A stretch of 7,560 nucleotides of DNA. Source: Myxococcales bacterium. GTDB taxonomy: Bacteria; Myxococcota; Polyangia; Fen-1088. Positions 5,591 to 7,560 of this stretch are shown piece by piece. The notes beneath the pieces are model-generated. The model saw only the letters and a program-made list of their open reading frames with translations. It searched no databases and was not told the DNA's origin. Position 1 is the first letter of the stretch. Each line of letters begins with the position of its first letter. The stretch is from positions 1,558-9,117 of the forward strand of contig PMBY01000234.1 in NCBI GenBank assembly GCA_003153875.1, given 5' to 3'. Made by a program: the position numbers and the translations under genes.

Positions 5591-7513
5591 CTAGATCTCT
5601 TCTAGGAATCTCTGCAGCTCGGCGGACGCCTTTTCCCAGTCGGCCATGCGCCGGCCGAGGAGATCGCCTAGTTCGCGTTCGCGATCGGCCAGCGCATGCA
5701 GCTTCTGCCAGTCGCCCCCGTGGTCAGCGGCCAGCTGCGCGCGCAGTGACGACAGCTCGGTTTCGATACGCGCGACTTCGGCCTCCAGCGACTCGACCAG
5801 GCGTTCCAGCCGGCGTTGCGAGCGCTCGCGGTCCTTCTTGGCGGCCCGGGTGATTTCGGTTGATGACTGGGTGACTGGGGATGGCGCCGCAGGCACTGGC
5901 ACAGCCGCCGCTTGCGTCTTGCGGTACTCGCGCCAGTCCGAGTAGTTGCCGACATGCGCCTCGATCGTGCCGTTTTCGAACACCAGCAGGCGCCGGCACA
6001 CTCGATCGAGAAAGTAGCGATCGTGGCTGACCACGATGAGAGTTCCCTCGTAGCCGTCAAGCGAGTGCTCCAGCGTCTCGCGTGCAGGAATGTCCAGGTG
6101 GTTGGTCGGCTCGTCGAGCGCCAGCACATTGCGTGGAAACAGCAGCATCTTGGCCAGGGCCAGACGGCTGCGCTCGCCGCCCGAGAAACCGCGCACGGTG
6201 CGAAAGGGATCGTCACCGAAGAAGCGAAATTTGGCCAAATACTGCCGCACCACCTCGGGAGAAAGATCGTTGCGCACCGACTGGATTTCTTCGATGGCGG
6301 TGCGGTCCTCGGAAAGTGAACTCAGTTTCTGATCGAAGTAGCCTAGTCGCACAGCGGCCCCGCGTTCCACCACGCCGGCCAGCGGCGCCAGCTCGCCCAC
6401 CAGGGTCTTCAGCAAGGTGCTCTTGCCGCAGCCGTTGGGGCCCACGATGCCCACTCGATCCCCGCGGAAAATGTTGACCGTCACGTCGGTCACAATCGGC
6501 TTGCCCGGGTAGCCCACGCTGATGTTCGGCGCGCGCACGATCTCCTTGCCGCCCAGATCGCCGCCAGTTTGGAAGTTCAGTGCGATCCGGCCCGCCATCT
6601 GCCAGTTGTCCTCGGGACGTTCGAGCCGCTCCAGCTTTTCCAGCATGCGGCGCCGGCTCTGTGCCTGCTTGGTCTTCTGGCCAGCCAGGTTGCGCCGGAT
6701 GAAGTCCTCGGTCTTCTCGACGTGGTCCTTCTGGCGCTGGTACTCGACGCGAGCCCGCTCCAAGCGCGCGTCGCGCTCCACCACGTACTGGTCGTAGGCA
6801 AAGGAATAGCGGACGAACTGGCCGTCCTCCAGCTCGATAATCGCGCGGCAGGTGCGCTGAATGAAGGCGCGGTCGTGCGACACCAGCACGAAGGCGCCCG
6901 GATACTCGCTCAGGCGCGCCTCCAGGCGCTCGATAGCCGCGAGGTCGAGGTGATTGGTGGGCTCGTCGAGCAGGAGCAGATCGGGCTGACGGACCAGAAC
7001 CTTGGCCAGCTCCAGGCGACCGCGCTCGCCGCCAGACAGCGTGGCCAGCGACCGACCCAGGTCGGCCTGCGACAGCCCTACGTCCTCGGTGAGCTCGCGC
7101 ACACGTGTTTCGAGGTCATAGCCGCCATCCAGACGGTAGCGTTCCTGTAGCTCACCATAGTGCTTGAGATCCGCCTCCGAAGCCTCGGCGAGTCGTACTT
7201 CGAGGCGCTGCAATTCTTCGTGCATGGCTTGCACGTGGGCGAATGGCTCCAGCAAGGCATCGAGCACGCTGCCTTCTCCGCCCAGTTGGTGCGACTGGCG
7301 GAGGTAGGCCACGGTCTGTCGCCCCAGGATGCGCGCGTCTCCCGCATCCACCTGCAGCTCGCCGGCGAGCAGCTTGAGCACGGTGGACTTGCCCGTGCCG
7401 TTGGGGCCGAGCAGGGCAAGCCGATCACCTGGCCGGATGAGCAGCGAAGCGCCGGCCAGGATCTCGGTGCCAGGATAGCTGAAATGTGCGTCGGCGAACT
7501 GGGCGAGGCTCAA
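5591..7513 (-). CDS. ABC-F family ATPase (Uup/YheS-like)
   Basis: This 640-residue soluble protein has two ABC ATPase domains in tandem and no membrane segments, typical of ABC-F translation factors that act at the ribosomal E site. Domain 1 has Walker A GPNGTGKST (36-44), signature LSGGE (159-163), Walker B LLLLDEPTNHLD (179-190) and H-loop SHDR (212-215). A charged helical inter-domain linker spans about 240-305 and corresponds to the P-site tRNA-interaction motif. Domain 2 has GPNGCGKST (358-366), FSGGE (443-447), LALDEPTNHLD (464-474) and SHDR (496-499). A Pro/Ala spacer (about 534-550) leads to a C-terminal coiled coil (about 556-640) like that of Uup, YheS and YdiF proteins. Both catalytic Glu residues are intact. 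The start is TTG at 7511-7513, overlapping the upstream gene's stop as TTGA. It gives the usual short N-terminus before the first beta-strand. Exact subfamily is unassigned; a resistance role is possible but housekeeping is more likely. Confidence 0.95.
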   Translation of the reverse strand: MSLAQFADAHFSYPGTEILAGASLLIRPGDRLALLGPNGTGKSTVLKLLAGELQVDAGDARILGRQTVAYLRQSHQLGGEGSVLDALLEPFAHVQAMHEELQRLEVRLAEASEADLKHYGELQERYRLDGGYDLETRVRELTEDVGLSQADLGRSLATLSGGERGRLELAKVLVRQPDLLLLDEPTNHLDLAAIERLEARLSEYPGAFVLVSHDRAFIQRTCRAIIELEDGQFVRYSFAYDQYVVERDARLERARVEYQRQKDHVEKTEDFIRRNLAGQKTKQAQSRRRMLEKLERLERPEDNWQMAGRIALNFQTGGDLGGKEIVRAPNISVGYPGKPIVTDVTVNIFRGDRVGIVGPNGCGKSTLLKTLVGELAPLAGVVERGAAVRLGYFDQKLSSLSEDRTAIEEIQSVRNDLSPEVVRQYLAKFRFFGDDPFRTVRGFSGGERSRLALAKMLLFPRNVLALDEPTNHLDIPARETLEHSLDGYEGTLIVVSHDRYFLDRVCRRLLVFENGTIEAHVGNYSDWREYRKTQAAAVPVPAAPSPVTQSSTEITRAAKKDRERSQRRLERLVESLEAEVARIETELSSLRAQLAADHGGDWQKLHALADRERELGDLLGRRMADWEKASAELQRFLEEI

Positions 7514-7560
7514 CCGTTGGCCTTCATGAACTCGCGCATGTGGTCGGCCAGGGCCTGGCA
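7510..7560 (-). CDS. C-terminal fragment of an unidentified protein
   Basis: An open frame enters from the right edge on the minus strand and ends at TGA (7510-7512), giving the last 16 residues CQALADHMREFMKANG. The peptide looks like a C-terminal amphipathic helix. The stop overlaps the TTG start of the ABC-F gene as TTGA, the usual arrangement for translational coupling, which supports it as a true gene end. Too little is visible to name a family. Confidence 0.5.
   Translation of the reverse strand, partial: CQALADHMREFMKANG

Noticed and set aside
7225..7240. Possible parS around CACGTG in the ABC-F gene
   Set aside because: The CACGTG core is present but the flanks are not palindromic as in the parS consensus. 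The similar CACGTG at about 1777 also fails.

Overview
The window is GC-rich and gene-dense, and looks like a core chromosomal segment of a Gram-negative bacterium. The best guess is Myxococcota (Polyangia or Sorangiineae-like). The evidence is a lipoprotein esterase whose lipobox Cys is followed by a Gly/Ser/Thr linker of about 170 residues, a style common in those bacteria, together with a Soj/Spo0J-type chromosomal ParA-ParB pair and frequent G/C third positions. This placement is inference; there is no rRNA or other phylogenetic marker here.

Layout. Positions 1-147 (+) hold the end of a cupin-domain gene. A secreted or surface-anchored alpha/beta-hydrolase (160-1626, +) follows 12 nt later. 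It converges on a minus-strand pair that ends at 1685, and a strong GNRA-capped hairpin with a T-rich tail (1626-1666) separates them. The pair consists of a NifU/IscU-like scaffold protein (2707-3399) and a GGGtGRT-family protein (1685-2686). They lie 20 nt apart with excellent ribosome binding sites, so they form an operon. Upstream on the same strand come parB (3532-4425) and parA (4422-5216), overlapping by 4 nt (GTGA). Diverging from parA is a very acidic 61-residue protein of unknown function (5404-5589, +), preceded by a promoter-like sequence and nested inverted repeats. Its stop codon is one base from the stop of a convergent ABC-F ATPase (5591-7513, -). The ABC-F gene starts at TTG, overlapping the TGA of another minus-strand gene that enters from the right edge (7510-7560).

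How the genes relate. ParA and ParB form the chromosome segregation module, but no parS palindrome was found in the window. The ABC-F protein is probably a ribosome-associated translation factor. The part with the least known biology is the NifU-like/GGGtGRT pair. Its first member has an IscU-like N-terminal half with an altered cysteine layout and an extra C-terminal half of about 110 residues. Its partner carries seven cysteines and the GGGTGRT glycine loop. The pairing suggests a dedicated Fe-S or metal-related function that cannot be named from the sequence.

There is no sign of a mobile element, CRISPR array, phage gene, tRNA or rRNA. No stretch above 300 bases lacks a gene; the longest gap is the 187-base parA/small-ORF intergenic region.
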